A stretch of 64,000 nt of DNA from Citrus sinensis (Eukaryota > Streptophyta > Magnoliopsida > Sapindales > Rutaceae). The position numbers were made by a program, and so were the translations under genes. The DNA lies in NCBI RefSeq assembly GCF_022201045.2, contig NC_068558.1:47967501-48031500 (forward strand). Reading direction: 5' to 3'. Below, in pieces: positions 49,514 to 63,483 of this stretch (positions are counted from its first letter, which is position 1; each line of letters begins with the position of its first letter). A model generated the notes under the pieces. It had not been told where the DNA came from. It saw only the letters and a list, made by a program, of their open reading frames with translations, and ran no database searches.

Positions 49514-49916
49514 ATGTTTTGTAGTAAGGCTCTGGGATTATGGCGTGCACTCAGCACTGTGTTGATGAATAGACAGTTTCATTTTTCATTTGTATAAAGG
49601 GGAACAAGAACCATTTCATGTTGATCTCTCAACAGATTGTGTGATTTTGAAGAGCATTGCTGTTATCCAAGAAGTTGGAAATCTTTTGGATGCTGTTAGG
49701 CGTCCCTAGATATAGAATGAATAAGGAGCTTGCTTGTTAGCAAATTTTGTAAAATATGCGGTTGCTAGTTATTCTTTAAATGTTGTCACAGGTCTCATTT
49801 ATTGGACATAAATAAAGATTTCAATTGCGTGGTAAAACCACGGCTTTACTCTGATATGTGAACTTGGTTTAACTTGCTCGTAGTGTATGTCAGACTCAAA
49901 TTGTGTACTAGATGGA

Positions 49917-50692
49917 TGGTGTTAAGGGGTGGGCAATTTTGGATTCGGATTTCGGATAATTCATACAGGAAAAAAATCCATCTGATTTCAATCTGAACTT
50001 CAAATCCGATTTGATCCGGATTATTTTGGATCGGATGAATATTTTGAATTTGGGATTTTTTTTTACAATTTTCACAAAAATTCATTAAATTTATAATTAA
50101 TGAAAACATAAAACACAAGTAAAACCACCAAAAAGCATGTGGGTGAGTAATGTAAACCCTACAATTGTTAGTTGCTCGTCTCAAAATTGTAATTGGTGGC
50201 GTGCACGAGTCGTCTAGAACTTCAATGGTGTGCAGCATGCAACTGGTTGGCTGGACGTTGACATCGATCAAGACACGGCTGGAATCGATGGCTTGGGTCT
50301 TCACGGCATCGTGGGTATGGAGGAGGTTAAATGTTGTGGCGACTGGACGTGGATCAAGATATGGTTGATTTTGTTTGGTTTGTGTAGTCGACGGTGTGGG
50401 TCACAGTAGTTTGTGCTGGTTTGTGGTTGCTGCTATGTTGGTTTAGGAAGAGATGGAATTAGAGATTTTGTGCTAGTTTAGGACGAGATGGAATTAGGGA
50501 TTTTGTGTTTTTTTTTAAAAGAATGACACAAATCTTATCCAAATCTGATCCGATCCGAATCAAATCCAATCGAATGACACAAATCTTATCCGATCAGATT
50601 TGAGGCCAAATTCAAATCTGATCTAAATTTATACAAATCAAATTGGATTGAATCAAATCTATCCAAATCCAATCCAATGTCTAGCCCTAGAT
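49917..50692. mobile_element. hAT-like element rich in GGATTCGGAT/ATCCGAAT motifs
   Basis: Starts TTAAGGGGTGGGCAA and ends AATGTCTAGCCCT. Near each end are many inverted ATCCGATC/GGATCGGAT words. Flanks GGATGGTG (left) and AGATGGTG (right) look like an 8-bp duplication with one change. Open frames inside have no transposase features. Confidence 0.5.
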
Positions 50693-50842
50693 GGTGCATT
50701 GCCTTACAACATGTTGCCTAACCATATAACTAATTTGGGCAATTGGCAAGCACAACTGATATTTTCAAAGTAATGCAAACTTAGATAAGATAAAAGTGTG
50801 AGACTGTCTTAGAATAAGAAACTCTTATCTTTGATGCCTTTA

Positions 50843-50978
50843 TGGTATGTTTATTAATTAGTAATCGAAATGAGAAATGAGAAACAAAATAAATTATTTA
50901 TTTTAGTTGTAGGAATCAGAATCGGAACAGACTGTTACAAGTTACTAAACTGATTTTAGTTGATTATTGTAATTATTT

Positions 50979-51033
<55 letters not shown>

Positions 51034-51248
51034 TAAGGAATGATAAAATGAGAATTTTAAGATTTAAGTAGAGAAAATGTAATCACTTTAAGGAATGAGA
51101 TTTATGTTCCCACCTCTTCCATGAGAATGGGAACTCTAGTACTCATTCTCAATTTTAGGTGAGAGCCACCACTTTCATCCCTATTCTACCTCTTATTTAA
51201 GTAAGTAAATATATCATTCATTCACATTCTCAATAAGTAAATATACCA
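50843..51248. mobile_element. Tourist/PIF-Harbinger-like MITE
   Basis: The terminal words TGGTATGTTTA and TAAATATACCA are inverted, and TTA stands on both sides (50840-50842 and 51249-51251), the expected TWA target duplication. It contains a TAA/AAT microsatellite of about 50 bp at 50981-51032. 406 bp, no gene. Confidence 0.65.
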
Positions 51249-53797
51249 TTAGATGTATGTATTTTGAATAGTAAGAACCAGATCCTAATCCATGTTATAG
51301 AAGAAATTAAGGTAAAATGAGACACAAGGCTGCGATTATAATAACAAATGAGGTGTAAAAATAGGACAAAATGCCAACATGTTATTAGCTGACAAATGAC
51401 ATGAAGAAAAAAGAATTGGCAACTCTTAGCGTTTGGAAAAAAGACATAAAACCTTTTAATATTTTAAAAAGATTTTTAACCTCTTTTCATTAATTAATTC
51501 CATTTATTTTAATTGAAAAAAGGATAATACTATATATTTATACAAAAATACATGAAAAAAATTGTTAACCTCTTAACATTTGAAAAAAATATATAAAACT
51601 CCATAATATTTTAAAAAAGACATGAAAGACTAACAAAATTTTGAAAAATTTTTAAATGCCAACAAAAAAATTTACAGGCCATAGTACACCGTAGCCTTGT
51701 CTTCCTCTTCGTCATTTTTTTTCTTTTGGTTGGAAATGCATAGCCTTATCTACTGTATTTGCCCAAAATTTCTCACCCATAAACGAAAATTGAAGTTGAA
51801 ATTCAAACTCTGAGTTAGCACCAGCATCAAACCTATTTTAACCCATCATCATTTGAGCTTCAAGACAATCATAGCTTAATAGACTCACCAATTTCTATTT
51901 TTCTAATTTTTTTTTCTGAATTTAAGTTTTTTTACCGCAAATAAACCCATACCAAATACTCAGGCACAAGCATGACCAACTATCAACAAACTCATTCTAC
52001 ATTTTTTTAGTAAAGGCAGCATAAATATACACTAAATGAACCCAAACAAGACTTGATTTTGATACTGACCTGTTATAATTGATTTCCCAAAAACATTTTG
52101 AAAGAAATAAAATATTATGCTTAAATTACCAAGCAAACAACTCAAACTAACTGAATAAGTTTTATAAATTTATACATCGCAGCTGTTGCTACTTTGAAAA
52201 TTAATAAGATTTGAGAATTTTACACGTCATTTCTTAAAAATGTAAGTTTTTTTTGTTCGTAAAGATAAAATATTATTTTTTCTCAGTTAAAATAAATAAA
52301 ATTGATTGACAGCAAGGAAGTTATATGTATTTTTTTTTAATTTTTTTTTACATTAAGTGAATTAATAGTCCTTTTTCCTAATATAAAACAACTAGAATCT
52401 GTTATCCTCTATTTGTTCGAGCAATCCAGAGATAGGTTCAGTTCTAATCAACCTCTTTTTGATTCGTTACTTACGGTACAACAAATGAATCCCAGCAGAT
52501 GAATCAAAGTCGTTATTATAGAGTGTGACATTCCTTCTTAAGCAAGGTTATAAAAGTAGTAAAATAGATGGTAAGATTCTTATGCACTAATAGCTTACAT
52601 TGAAGTAACGTCGAACTCAAGTTTTCTTTTATATATCATCATAAATCTTCCTTGTAATCTCGATGGCGATAAAATAAAGTAAAAGCCCCATCCCATATTC
52701 ATATTCCACAAACCACAAACACATTATCTTTTTGATAGCAACACTGATGATGATTTTATACCTGGACAGATCATCACATTAATAACCATGTGTCTAACTA
52801 CGCTAAGGTTTATTCTTTTGTACGAATAATTAACCTTTCTTATTTGGCATTTTGGGTAATTGGGTTGTGGCCTTAATTTTTTTTTTTAATTTTATTATAC
52901 ACAGTTATACATATGGAACATTGATCTTTTTAAGATTTGAGGAGTTTACTTAATTATTTGATAATTGAAACTAATTTTTGTAAGAGCTATCTTATGAAAA
53001 TTCGAATATTTGCTCTCACCAAAGTAAGTGTAGAAATTTTCTAATTGAACTAAAAGTTTATTGGTGTGGCCTGGACTTGAATAGGGACTAAATGCCCCGA
53101 ATAATGGAAACATCGTACAGTAAAATTGTACGGAGAAAACTGTAGTATGAAACCACAAAATGCTGCCAAGAATTGAAATGGGCAATTGGCTGCCCGATTG
53201 AGTTAATGTAATAATTAGGGATGGCATAAGAATGCGCTCAGCCCAGAATAAATGGGAACAAACTACAAAGAAAATAAAAATTAAGAAAAAAAATCTTGTC
53301 CTTTCTTTAATAATGCCTCGTGTAGACTAATAATGTACACCACAGTGCCACACACATCCGAGAAACATCCTAATGTCTCTCCCTTTCGGTCCCATCCGCA
53401 CCAATTAAAAAAAATAAAAAATTAAAGAAAAGGAAGGAAAAGGAAACAGTAACAGCTAACAACAACAACAACAACCAAGTGACCAACAGAAAGGATAGTT
53501 TAAATTAAAAAAGAGAAAAGAAAAAAAAATTATTACAGATATCCTTTTCATTATTCCACCTAATCACTTCTCAGTACATCAGAAACTTCGCTTATATTTT
53601 AAACTGAACCTCTTTTCCTGAAAACCGTTTGATGTTAATCAACTGACTCAAAACAATTTCAACGGTGCTTCGCTTTCTCTTTCTTCGAAACGATGAAGAA
53701 GAAAGGCACCTCTCTTAAATTAAACTCTTTCCTATATGCAGATTCAAATTGATCTTGTATCCTTTGTCTTCAAATTCTTTGTTTATTCTTCAATACA

Positions 53798-53826
53798 CCC
53801 CCCCCCCCCCCCCCCCAAAAAAAAAA
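53798..53826. repeat. Poly-C19/A10 tract in the SINAT 5' leader region
   Basis: Nineteen C residues followed by ten A, about 180 bp before the SINAT start codon. The opposite strand is G19, able to form a G-quadruplex. Exact length is prone to slippage and sequencing error. Confidence 0.85.
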
Positions 53827-54006
53827 GACTCATCATTCACTCGCAATTTTACATGTAACAATCATACCCATCAAGCAAAATTGCCCTCTTTGTTCATAAA
53901 TTCATCTTCGTCTGCGTTTTGTGCTTTCAACAGCCCCAATAGAATCATATCCTTGTACGAATTTGCCATAAACTTGGTGAATTTTGGTTCTCTTTCTGTT
54001 ATATGA

Positions 54007-56712
54007 ATGGAACTGCATAGCATTGAATGTGTGCCATCCTCAGATTTGACTGATGAGGATGAGATCCATCACCATCGCCCCCATCAGTTTCCTTCTATTT
54101 CAAAGCCTCACAATAACTGCAATAATAATAACACTAGTCTCGCTTCTGTTATTAATCCTGGCACCACCAGTGTCCATGAACTTCTTGAATGTCCAGTTTG
54201 TACTAATTCAATGTATCCTCCTATTCATCAGGTTTGTTCTTTTTCTGAAATTGGTTTGATGGGTTCCTTTACTTATTATTGTTTTTTTTTTCTCTTTCCG
54301 GATTTGTTATTATTTTCATGTTTTGTCTTTTTCCACCCTTTTTTGATGATACGGATGCATTTTTGGCGTTTCATAATTGGTATCTAGAATTAGGTAATTG
54401 TCGTTGACCTAGTTTTAGATTTTGGTGCTGAACCTGTTTTAGTAGTTAAACTATAAGAATTTGTCAGATAATTGTAGCTGGATTGCAGCTGGGGGATGCT
54501 AGTTTGGATTGTGTGTGTTTTGTTGCAGGAATTTTTGCAGTCATGAAGGTACATTTATTCTTGGAGGATATTAAGAATTATTGGTTGGTTCTAGCAAGAT
54601 TTATGAATTAGGATTTTTCGATGCATGAAATTTGGGTTTTTTTTGGCTTAATTTATGAATATTTGGTCACTCAGTTTTTAGTCATTGGAAAACAAGGATC
54701 AAATCAAAGCCTTGTATGAGTGAAGCAGGCTCTAATTTAGTAATTTATAGTGATAATGTCCGAAGTGGTAGAGGACCAACTGTAACACATTGTGTAACTG
54801 CAAGAAATCTAAACGAGCTTTCTTCAAGTGAAGTTCCCTTCATTGGTGATGAAAACAGCATCCTAACAGCAACCATTAAGAATTGTGAAAATGGTTACTC
54901 TAATATTTTTCCTATGTTCTTTATTACCACTCAATATTAACCATGTAATTATTGGTCTGTTTCATTTTGCCATGAAAAGTTCCATATTTACCTTGTGGTT
55001 GTGGATTGGTCATTTTCCATCTGTGAGTAATTATTTCATTTTTGCCTATTTTTGGAAAATTTGCTTGTGGTTGTTTATGCATTTTCTTAACCTCTTGCAT
55101 TGTCTTTATAGTTAGTAATCCTCTTTGGTCAATATGTTACAAGTTGGCTACTTGCTGATGGGATGCTTTTAAATTATTTTTACTTGGTATGAGAATGAGC
55201 AAAATTTCATATAAGTTTTGATATTTAAGAATTTTATCTTCACTTTTCAAATAAAAGTCTAAAGATTAGAGCTGATATTCCTTTTTCGCTGCAGTGCCAC
55301 AATGGGCATACGCTCTGTTCAACCTGTAAAACAAGAGTACATAATCGGTGCCCCACTTGTAGGCAGGAGCTTGGTGATATAAGGTGTCTAGCATTAGAGA
55401 AGGTGGCTGAATCACTTGAACTACCCTGCAAATACATGTCGCTTGGATGCCCAGAGATCTTCCCTTATTACAGCAAACTTAAGCATGAGGCTATATGTAA
55501 CTTCAGACCTTACAATTGTCCATATGCTGGATCAGAGTGCTCCATAGTTGGTGATATTCCCTTCCTTGTTGCTCATCTGAGGGATGATCACAAAGTAGAT
55601 ATGCATTCTGGGTGCACTTTCAACCATCGCTATGTCAAGTCTAATCCTCATGAAGTAGAAAATGCCACATGGATGTTAACTGTATGTACTCGTTTCTGTT
55701 ATCTAAATTCCTTTAGACTGGGGACAGCATCATATATAATTTAGCATGGAACTATGAAATTGAATCCTTCTGGTTTTTGGTAAGCTCATGCTAAGACATG
55801 GAACTCTGGCATCGCGTAAATCATATGTGGTGGCCTAAAGTTTATTAATTAACCACAAATATGAACCTCAACATAAAATGCTGTGAGAGGATGATGGCAT
55901 GGGTCAATGGTTAACCTTTGGTTTTATTATAACAACATTGTCACCAAAGGTCTTTCTTTCTTTTTCTCTTCTTTAACCTCTCTCTGTCGCACTTTATGTT
56001 TACTTTTGTTGTTACTAGTAACAGTTTACTAGTGTTCTGATGTTGTTGAAGTACATCTACAAATTTAGAATTGGAAATTATAGATGGTTGAGTAAATTAT
56101 CAGCAGTTATTGGATTTTTCCTGCATCTGGGCGGTTGATTGGTATGTGGTCTACATGAAGGTGGGATTTTATTAATCTCTTCGTAGACCATAGGAGTTGC
56201 TTACCACCTAACTCATGTAAAAGTTCACTTTTGTACAATACCCTGAACATATTATTCCTTCATCTCCCCATTCTTGCACACAATCGTGGTTCTCATGACT
56301 TCCAATTTTCAGAAATGCTGAATTGTTTCATTTTGATGATATTTCTTAGGTTTTCCACTGTTTTGGCCAGTACTTCTGCCTACATTTTGAAGCTTTCCAG
56401 CTGGGGATGGCTCCAGTGTACATGGCATTCCTCCGATTCATGGGTGATGAGACAGAAGCCAGGAATTACACCTACAGTCTAGAGGTTGGAGGAAATGGAC
56501 GGAAGCTTACTTGGGAAGGCACCCCACGGAGCATCAGAGACAGTCACAAGAAGGTTAGAGACAGTCATGATGGTCTAATTATACAGCGTAATATGGCTCT
56601 TTTTTTCTCTGGAGGGGACCGGAAAGAGTTGAAGCTGCGAGTTACCGGACGGATATGGAAAGAACAGCAGAGCCCAGAAGGCGGCGCCTGCATACCCAAC
56701 CTCTGTAGTTAG
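54007..56712 (+). CDS. SINAT3: SINAT-type RING E3 ubiquitin ligase (seven-in-absentia family)
   Basis: Three exons, 54007-54231, 55295-55681 and 56350-56712, all joined in phase 0, encode 324 residues, the usual SINAT length. A C3HC4 RING spans residues 62-97 (Cys62, Cys65, Cys76, His80, Cys83, Cys86, Cys94, Cys97) and is split by intron 1. SIAH-type zinc fingers follow (CKYMSLGCPEIF, HEAIC, CPYAGSEC, HLRDDH), then the SINA substrate-binding and dimerisation domain to the end (FGQYFCLHFEAFQLG, FLRFMGDE). Plant SINATs ubiquitinate regulators such as NAC1, autophagy proteins and ESCRT components. SINAT3 (At3g61790) is suggested by neighbours UVSSA and EMB1703; SINAT4 is close, so the number is tentative. 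Confidence 0.93.
54232..55294 (+). other. SINAT intron 1
   Basis: Large intron inside the RING finger, GTTTGT donor and CTGCAG acceptor. An internal open frame at 54716-54940 has no known resemblance. Nothing else recognised. Confidence 0.7.
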
Positions 56713-57725
56713 CGACCGTTGGATCTCATGCATGTCCAGGCCCACTTGCAGAATTTGTTGTAATATTATTAGCAGATGCAGAAATTACTGAGGATATCTG
56801 AAATATGTATGGATGCTGGAGGCTTAAAGCTGTTATAAATTGTGAATAAGCTTCCTTTTTCATTGCAGAAATTGGAGTTCTTCTGGCTATATGGCTTCAT
56901 CAGTGTTGGATGCTGCAGTCATGATCCTAGGCTATCATTTTTCTGACTAAGACCAACTTTTCTTGATGAGAAATTGCTCTGCTGGTTTCCAGTCAAACGT
57001 AATATAAAATGTTGGCAGGATTCCAAGCTGATAGCTAGCTTTAGTTAGTTTGTTTCAATCTATGATCCAAATAAATTTAGGTATTTTTGGAAGTCAAGAT
57101 GCTGGTGGAGCTTTGAAGTCAAGTGCTGCCCTGGTTTTGACATTCGAATACAATCCCTTCAGTTTTGCGAGGTTGAACCAAACAGATTACCTGACAACAT
57201 GAAGGGATTCAAATCATGGCTGAGCAAAAGACCTAGGTGGATGTTGAGTTCAATCTAAGTTTGTCACCTCAGTTTTTTGTGCATGGGCGAAGATTTCAGT
57301 TTTGAGTGTCAAATGCATTTCAATTTAGTTTAGAGCGAGGAAAATGATTTCCGTTGTTGAGAATACGAAGAGAGAAATGAAAAACATCAATATATGAGAT
57401 TTACACACTTTTTATTCTCGGTACAATAATTATTTATCGGCATGTTATAAAATTTTCATAGTAGTAACTAAATTAACCGGGATCTAGCTCATGCGATGGA
57501 AAAAATGGATGTAGTTGTGAACTCTAATAAAATTTTCCCTCAAGAGATTAAAAGGGGAGGAGGAAAAAAAAAAGAAAAAAAAGCCCACTTTATCAGTTTA
57601 CATCATGCTTTGTACTTGCTCAGTTGCTTGGTACTGACTACGGGAACGACGTCGTTTTACTTATCATTTCCAAATTATACGTCATTGATAAAACCCCACT
57701 AAAAACTCTCAAGTCTTCATCATCC
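56713..57725. other. SINAT 3' UTR and EMB1703 promoter
   Basis: No gene seen. An A/G-rich tract lies at 57547-57582, just ahead of EMB1703. Confidence 0.5.
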
Positions 57726-60700
57726 ATGGAGTTCCTCAATCCTCCAACGTTATCAACTGTCTCTCCCTTCACTCCCAAATTTTCTGCCAGAACCTGCAAC
57801 AGCAAAAACTCATACATATTCCGAATACCAACTTCCAAATTTCTTAAAACACGCCCATTTCCAAGCTATTTATTCTTCTCTAACACCAGGAGTACGCAAA
57901 TTTCCGCTCATTTTGGACGACCGACCCACCGCCGCAACTCGCTCAGAGAAAAGCTCGTTAATGATCAACAGGTGCATCCAAAAAATCCCATTTCTTTGAA
58001 CCCAAGTTCTAGTGAGAATTTAAATTATGATAGTGTAAGAGAGAGTGATCTTAATTATGGGTTTGTTAATGATAGTGTTGTTGAGACAAGTAGTAGCGTT
58101 GAGGAATCAAAGTTGAAACCCTTAGGTAAATCTGTTTTGTCGAGTAAATTAGAGAACTGGACTGATCAATACAAGAAGGATGTTGATTACTGGGGTATTG
58201 GGTCAGGTCCTATTTTTACAGTTTTTCAAGATTCAGAAGGGACTGTGAAGAAAGTTTTGGTTGATGAAAATGAAATTTTGAAAAGAACCCTAGTCAAGAG
58301 ACATGAATTTGAGGACTTGAGTAAAATCAATTCTAGAATTCTGTATGCTAAGAGTTTGGCCAGGGAGATGGAGAGTGGGGAAAATGTGATTCCGAGGAAT
58401 AGTTCAGTGGCTAAGTTTGTGGTTTCAGGCGAGGAGTCTGGTTTTGTTGACATTGTTCGTGGTGTTATTCCTGGCCCTGAGTTTGTTCCGAAACTCTCTA
58501 CACTTGGAAGGGTAGTGTTGTGTGGTTTGGTTGTATTTTGGGTGGGTAGGAAATTATTCTCTTTTAAAAAAAAGAGGGGGCATTACACTGAATTGGAGAA
58601 GGAAATGATGAGGAGGAAGATAAATTCAAGAAAGGAGAAGGAGATGTTGGAGAAGGGAAGTGTGCAAGTTGTTCAAGGAAATACAGAACCAGAAGGTGTA
58701 ACATTTGAAAAGCCTAAGATAAATGAGGAAGAACTTATGAAGAATATTATGGAAGCAAATGGTTCCGAGGATAGGTTAGCACTGGAGAATTCTTCTTGTT
58801 CACAAACAAGGGGATCCAAGGGTTTTGATGATAAAATCCTGGAAATTAGAGAAATGGCCAGGAGAGCCCGTGCAGTTGAGGCTGAAGAGCTATCCCAGGC
58901 TGATGTCGTTGAAGAAGAATGGGTGGCTGTGGATGATGAATTATCTGATGAGATTGAAGAGGTCAAACAGAAAAATGAAGAATATGCGAGTGTTTTGAGT
59001 AATCTTTCAACTGGAGGTCTAGAACAAGGAAGTGACACTGATGTAACCGTAGTGACAACATTTTTGGATGAAGCAAAAAGTTTAAATACTGAATCTTCCA
59101 ACAAGGTACCTTCTTCTAAGAAAGAGATCGTGCAAGCTTCCGGTGCGTCTAGTTTGGAAGTTTCAAGAGAATGGCCAAAAACCAACCTGGATAATGGGAG
59201 TACTTTAGGCTTAGCTGTCCAGTCTTCTGGTACTCTTCGAAGTGAATCATGTATGGCAGAGACTAATTATGAAAAAAGAAAACCAAAGGTGATAAGGTCA
59301 GTGAAAGAAGCTAGGGAGTTTCTTTCTAATATTCGTAACAAACCAGAATTTCATCAACCCCTAGTTAAAACTTTTTCAGAAAGTGGCAATGTTTTAACAC
59401 AACCAAATGATATAGATTGTGACAGAAATACAAGCCAGATATTGGATGTGGACAATGTTGGATCTACCACTTCTGGTGGAGCATCAGACTCTAAGCCTGC
59501 TCCAGATGCTAGTGAAGATTCAACTTGGAAGAATATGGAGCATGTTCCTATGAAGAAACATGATCCTGAATATGCTGATGAAGTGAATGGAGGGGTGGAT
59601 GATCAAAAGTCCCCAATTTCCTTTGATCATGAATTTATTAGTGGGAGTACAAAGACAGGACCATCTTTGAAGATGGAAAACTGGGTAGAAAAGAATTTTC
59701 ATGAAATTGAACCCATGGTTAAAAAGATAGGAGTTGGCTTCAGAGATAATTTCATGGCGGCAAGGGAGAAAGTAAATCAACATTTAGATACATGTGATGA
59801 TATTGCGCAGCTTATCTCTGGAGAAGATGATCGTGAATTCGAGTGGATGAAAGATGATAGGCTTAGAGAAATTGTTTTTCAAGTCCGTGATAATGAGTTG
59901 TCAGGGCGTGATCCATTTCATTTGATGGACGCTGAAGATAAACTTTCATTCTTCAAGGGCCTTGAGAAGAAAGTTGAGAAAGAGAATGAGAAATTATTAC
60001 AGTTGCATGAATATCTCCATTCAAACATTGAAAATCTTGATTATGGAGCAGGTAGGTCTTTATATCATAACTATAGCAAATGGTCTCTTCTGTTTTCTTT
60101 TTCTTTTTGGAAATTTACTCAGATAAATTTGATTTTTTAGCAGTGCCGCACAGCGATTTTCATGCTTGTTTATCCTAGCATGAGCTATTGAAAACTGATA
60201 ATTAGACTGGTTCAAAATGGACTGTTATCTGTCACCTGGTTAACTGCATAATGAATATATGCATCGGACAGAATTTCATATGTTTTACAACACAGATACT
60301 AATAGTGCTTTGCTTTTTCTGTAGATGGTATCAGCATCTATGATCCACCAGAGAAAATCATACCACGGTGGAAAGGGCCCCCTTTAGAAAAAAATCCTGA
60401 ATTCCTCGATGACTTCCTAAAGCAGCGGAAGGCACTTTTTGTTGGAAACACTGGTTCTTCATATCCTGTGAAGAAAGATGAGGAGAACTTTCTTCAAAAT
60501 CCAACAGAGTCCCCAACCCTTGAGAAAGATGCTACTTCCTTGGCAAGGAAAAAGGAAATACAAGATAATGATCCGAATCATTCCAAGACAGTTATAGACG
60601 GCAGTGATGGTTCTGTTAAGCCTGGTAAAAAGTATGGGAAGGAGTTTTGGCAGTACACAAAGAAATGGTCTCGTGGATTTTTGGAATCTTATAATGCCGA

Positions 60701-62210
60701 AACAGACCCAGAAGTTAAATCCGTCATGAAAGATATAGGAAAGGATTTGGATCGATGGATCACGGAAGAAGAAATACAGGAATCAGCTGATCTGATGACT
60801 AACCTACATGAGAGGAATAAGAGATTCATGGAAAAGAAGATCAACAAGCTCAAAAGAGAAATGGAATTGTTTGGGCCCCAAGCTGTTGTCAGCAAATACC
60901 GTGAATATGCAGAAGAGGAAGAAGAAGATTACCTATGGTGGTTAGATCTCCCTCATGTGCTAGTAAGTATGCAAGTATGCATGCTGTATTGACAATGATG
61001 CATAAAACACCCCTGGTTTCTGATGCTTGTTTTACTACTTAAAAATATAATTTCTGAAAATATTATGCTACATGTTAGTGCATTCTTAATAATATTGGTT
61101 TAAGAAAAAATTGATGGTCTTATATGATTACTAATATAAAATCTCATCATCTTATTTCATGAATTTCAGTCAGTGGAAAACATGTTCTCCTGTACAAGAA
61201 TGCAACTTTTTGCCATGTCAACTGCTAAAACAGACAGATCAATAAATAAATTGCCCTTTTCTTGTTTATATTCCAGTGCATCGAATTATACACAGTTGAC
61301 AAAGGAGAACAAAGAGTAGGATTCTATTCATTGGAGATGGCTACAGATCTTGAATTGGAACCAAAACCACATCATGTGATTGCTTTTGAGGATGCCAGTG
61401 ATTGCAAAAATCTTTGTTACATCATCCAGGCTCATTTGGAAATGCTTGGAACTGGTCAGGCCTTTGTTGTTCCAAGACCTCCTAAGGTAAGATTTTATTA
61501 TTTTTGGCTTTTTGCTAAATTTAAGTTACTTGGTAATTTATTAAGTTAAACAGAGGGGAAGTTCCATTAGGGGACTGGCGCTGACAAGGCCAGTAAGGAA
61601 CTGGTCAGGCCTTCAGATTTTGCATGACTCAGTTTACAATTTTTCTTATTGTTGAATGTTGACTGCTGGTCTGCTATACTTTTTCGTTCCATTTTTGTTT
61701 TCTCAGTTACTCTTTACTTATCATTCCTTGGGGTGCAAAAGCTCATTATTTCTGATAACTCTCATTTATTGCTACTAGGATGCTTTTCGGGAAGCCAAAG
61801 CAAGTGGCTTCAGTGTGACCGTCATCAGGCGAGCAGAGCTGCAGCTCAATGTGGACCAAACACTGGAAGAAGTGGAGGAACAAATCACACAGATTGGGAG
61901 TAAAATATACCATGATGCAATTATGGAGGAACGATCTGTGGATATAAGCTCTATAATGAAGGGTGTACTAGGTGGCGGCGGCAAACCCACAAGGAGGTAA
62001 TTTTGTTTAACTTTTGCAGACATTTTCTAAAAAAAATTGGCCTCAAAGATGAGAAAATCATAGTTTGGCTACATAATAGTAAAGGGCATTAGCAGAAAGA
62101 ATATGGATGAGAAATTGTGTTCATGTTATGTATTACTGAGTAAACACCTTGGCTGTTCTCTCTCCAGGAGAAGGGCAAAGCGAAAGCTGAAAAGGCCGGG
62201 CATGAAATGA
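57726..62210 (+). CDS. EMB1703: EMBRYO DEFECTIVE 1703-like chloroplast protein
   Basis: Five exons, 57726-60051, 60325-60962, 61277-61486, 61779-61996 and 62168-62210, total 3435 nt, 1144 residues, with all phases consistent. The N-terminus (MEFLNPPTLSTVSPFTPKFS, then Ser/Arg-rich, acid-poor) is a chloroplast transit peptide. One hydrophobic segment at about 262-280 (VVLCGLVVFWVGRKLF) precedes long charged, coiled-coil-prone sequence. C-terminal conserved parts include WWLDLPHVL/CIELYT, GFYSLEMATDLELEP and AFEDASDCKNLCYII. The very end is basic (RRRAKRKLKRPG). In Arabidopsis loss of At3g61780 arrests embryos; biochemical function is not known to me. The start is chosen at the ATG that opens the transit peptide, not at upstream non-ATG codons. 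The open frame at 62254-62709 is its 3' UTR. Confidence 0.9.
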
Positions 62211-63483
62211 AGGTGAGGCAGGCCTGCTTCCCTCACTGGGTGAAGCTGATGAAGTGACAACAATTGACAATATAAGAAGTCAAAACAGCCTTGTGGCCTT
62301 CAAAGATGGAAATGGTCCTCCTCAACATTCTTATCTGTTGATCTGGCAAATTGCCCCTGAAGACACTGTAGCAACAAGTGGAGAGCAATTCTTCTTGATA
62401 CATACTACCGACCTGCCATGTTCTATTCGACTCAAAATGCTGTCTGTTATGATATTTTTCTTTTGCTCCAGAGAAGGTTTTTGGGCGGAGGTAGCTCTAG
62501 TGCTCCTGCTAACTGCTGCATCCAAAATTATTTGTACAGCAGGCACTTGGTTGGGTTCTCTTCTGCTATTTGCCAGTGCACTCTACTTACACCTTAGAAC
62601 CAATCAGAAGAACAGGTCAAGGCTTTATGTCATGCTCAAAGGTGGTCTAGCTCAGGCCGGTGCCTGGCTTCTGCTTAAGCTCTGCGCTGTCCACAATTGT
62701 TTCTTCTGATCCGTGAGTACCGGATTATATTTTTACAGTGTATTTGTAAATAATGTGTCCGGCGAAGCGTGTCGTGGCAATTTCTGTGTCACCCAAATAG
62801 AAACACGTTATTAAATTTAGAGTAGTTATCATTATTAAATGCTCGCGTATTTGAGTATGATATAATGGAATTGAATTTCTGCTTCTTCTAGAGACCCTCT
62901 CTTCTTGGATTATTAATAACGTGAATCAAGATTTTCAGACCCTCCTTTTCTGTGGGCAAAATCTAACCTCAGATTGGAGATGGTAAATTTTCTTAGCAGA
63001 GCAAAAATCACAATACGGATGGAAAATTTGCGTGTTATTATGGATCTTGGTGCAAAAAACATCTGAGCTGACCCCTTCTGCTTATGCATAAGGTTTTCTC
63101 CGTATCTCTTCGTTTTTCCATCTGAATTGAAAGGGAATGAAATGATTTCACCTCTGCTGCCGAATATTGGAGACAAAAACAATGTCAGAAGATGCCGCGC
63201 TTCCAACTAAGAAATCAAATTATTTGTACATGCAGTAAGATACAAAAACTTGTTAAGCACATTGTTCATACTGTTTATATTTGATTTGAATTACTTTTAA
63301 GCATCACAGTAGGGTACCAAGAAATATGATTCCAGTTATGGAAACAAAAAAATTCTACCATTTTTTACTACAGTTTCAGGTCATTTATACTCAATAGGAT
63401 ACAATATAACTCAGCAGGGCATACAAAAGAGCAAAAGCAATTTGACCATGACATAAAAAATCTTGCAAAATATTGCCTGCTTG
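62211..63483. other. 3' UTRs of convergent EMB1703 and DUF212 genes
   Basis: No separate gene. Open frames here lack an ATG-led family match. Both flanking genes point inward, so their 3' ends meet in this stretch. Confidence 0.55.

Larger units (their letters stand above)
49514..54006. other. Spacer between UVSSA and SINAT
   Basis: Begins with the UVSSA 3' UTR and ends with the SINAT promoter and 5' UTR. Transposon-like elements at 49917-50692 and 50843-51248 and the poly-C tract at 53798-53826 are listed. No other gene recognised. Confidence 0.5.

Noticed and set aside
54716-54940. Open frame inside SINAT intron 1
   Set aside because: No resemblance to known proteins; the intron borders are fixed by the RING finger on each side.
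62254-62709. 151-codon open frame after EMB1703, considered as a separate gene
   Set aside because: Begins at a GTG, lies directly after the EMB1703 stop, has no recognisable domain, and fits a 3' UTR.
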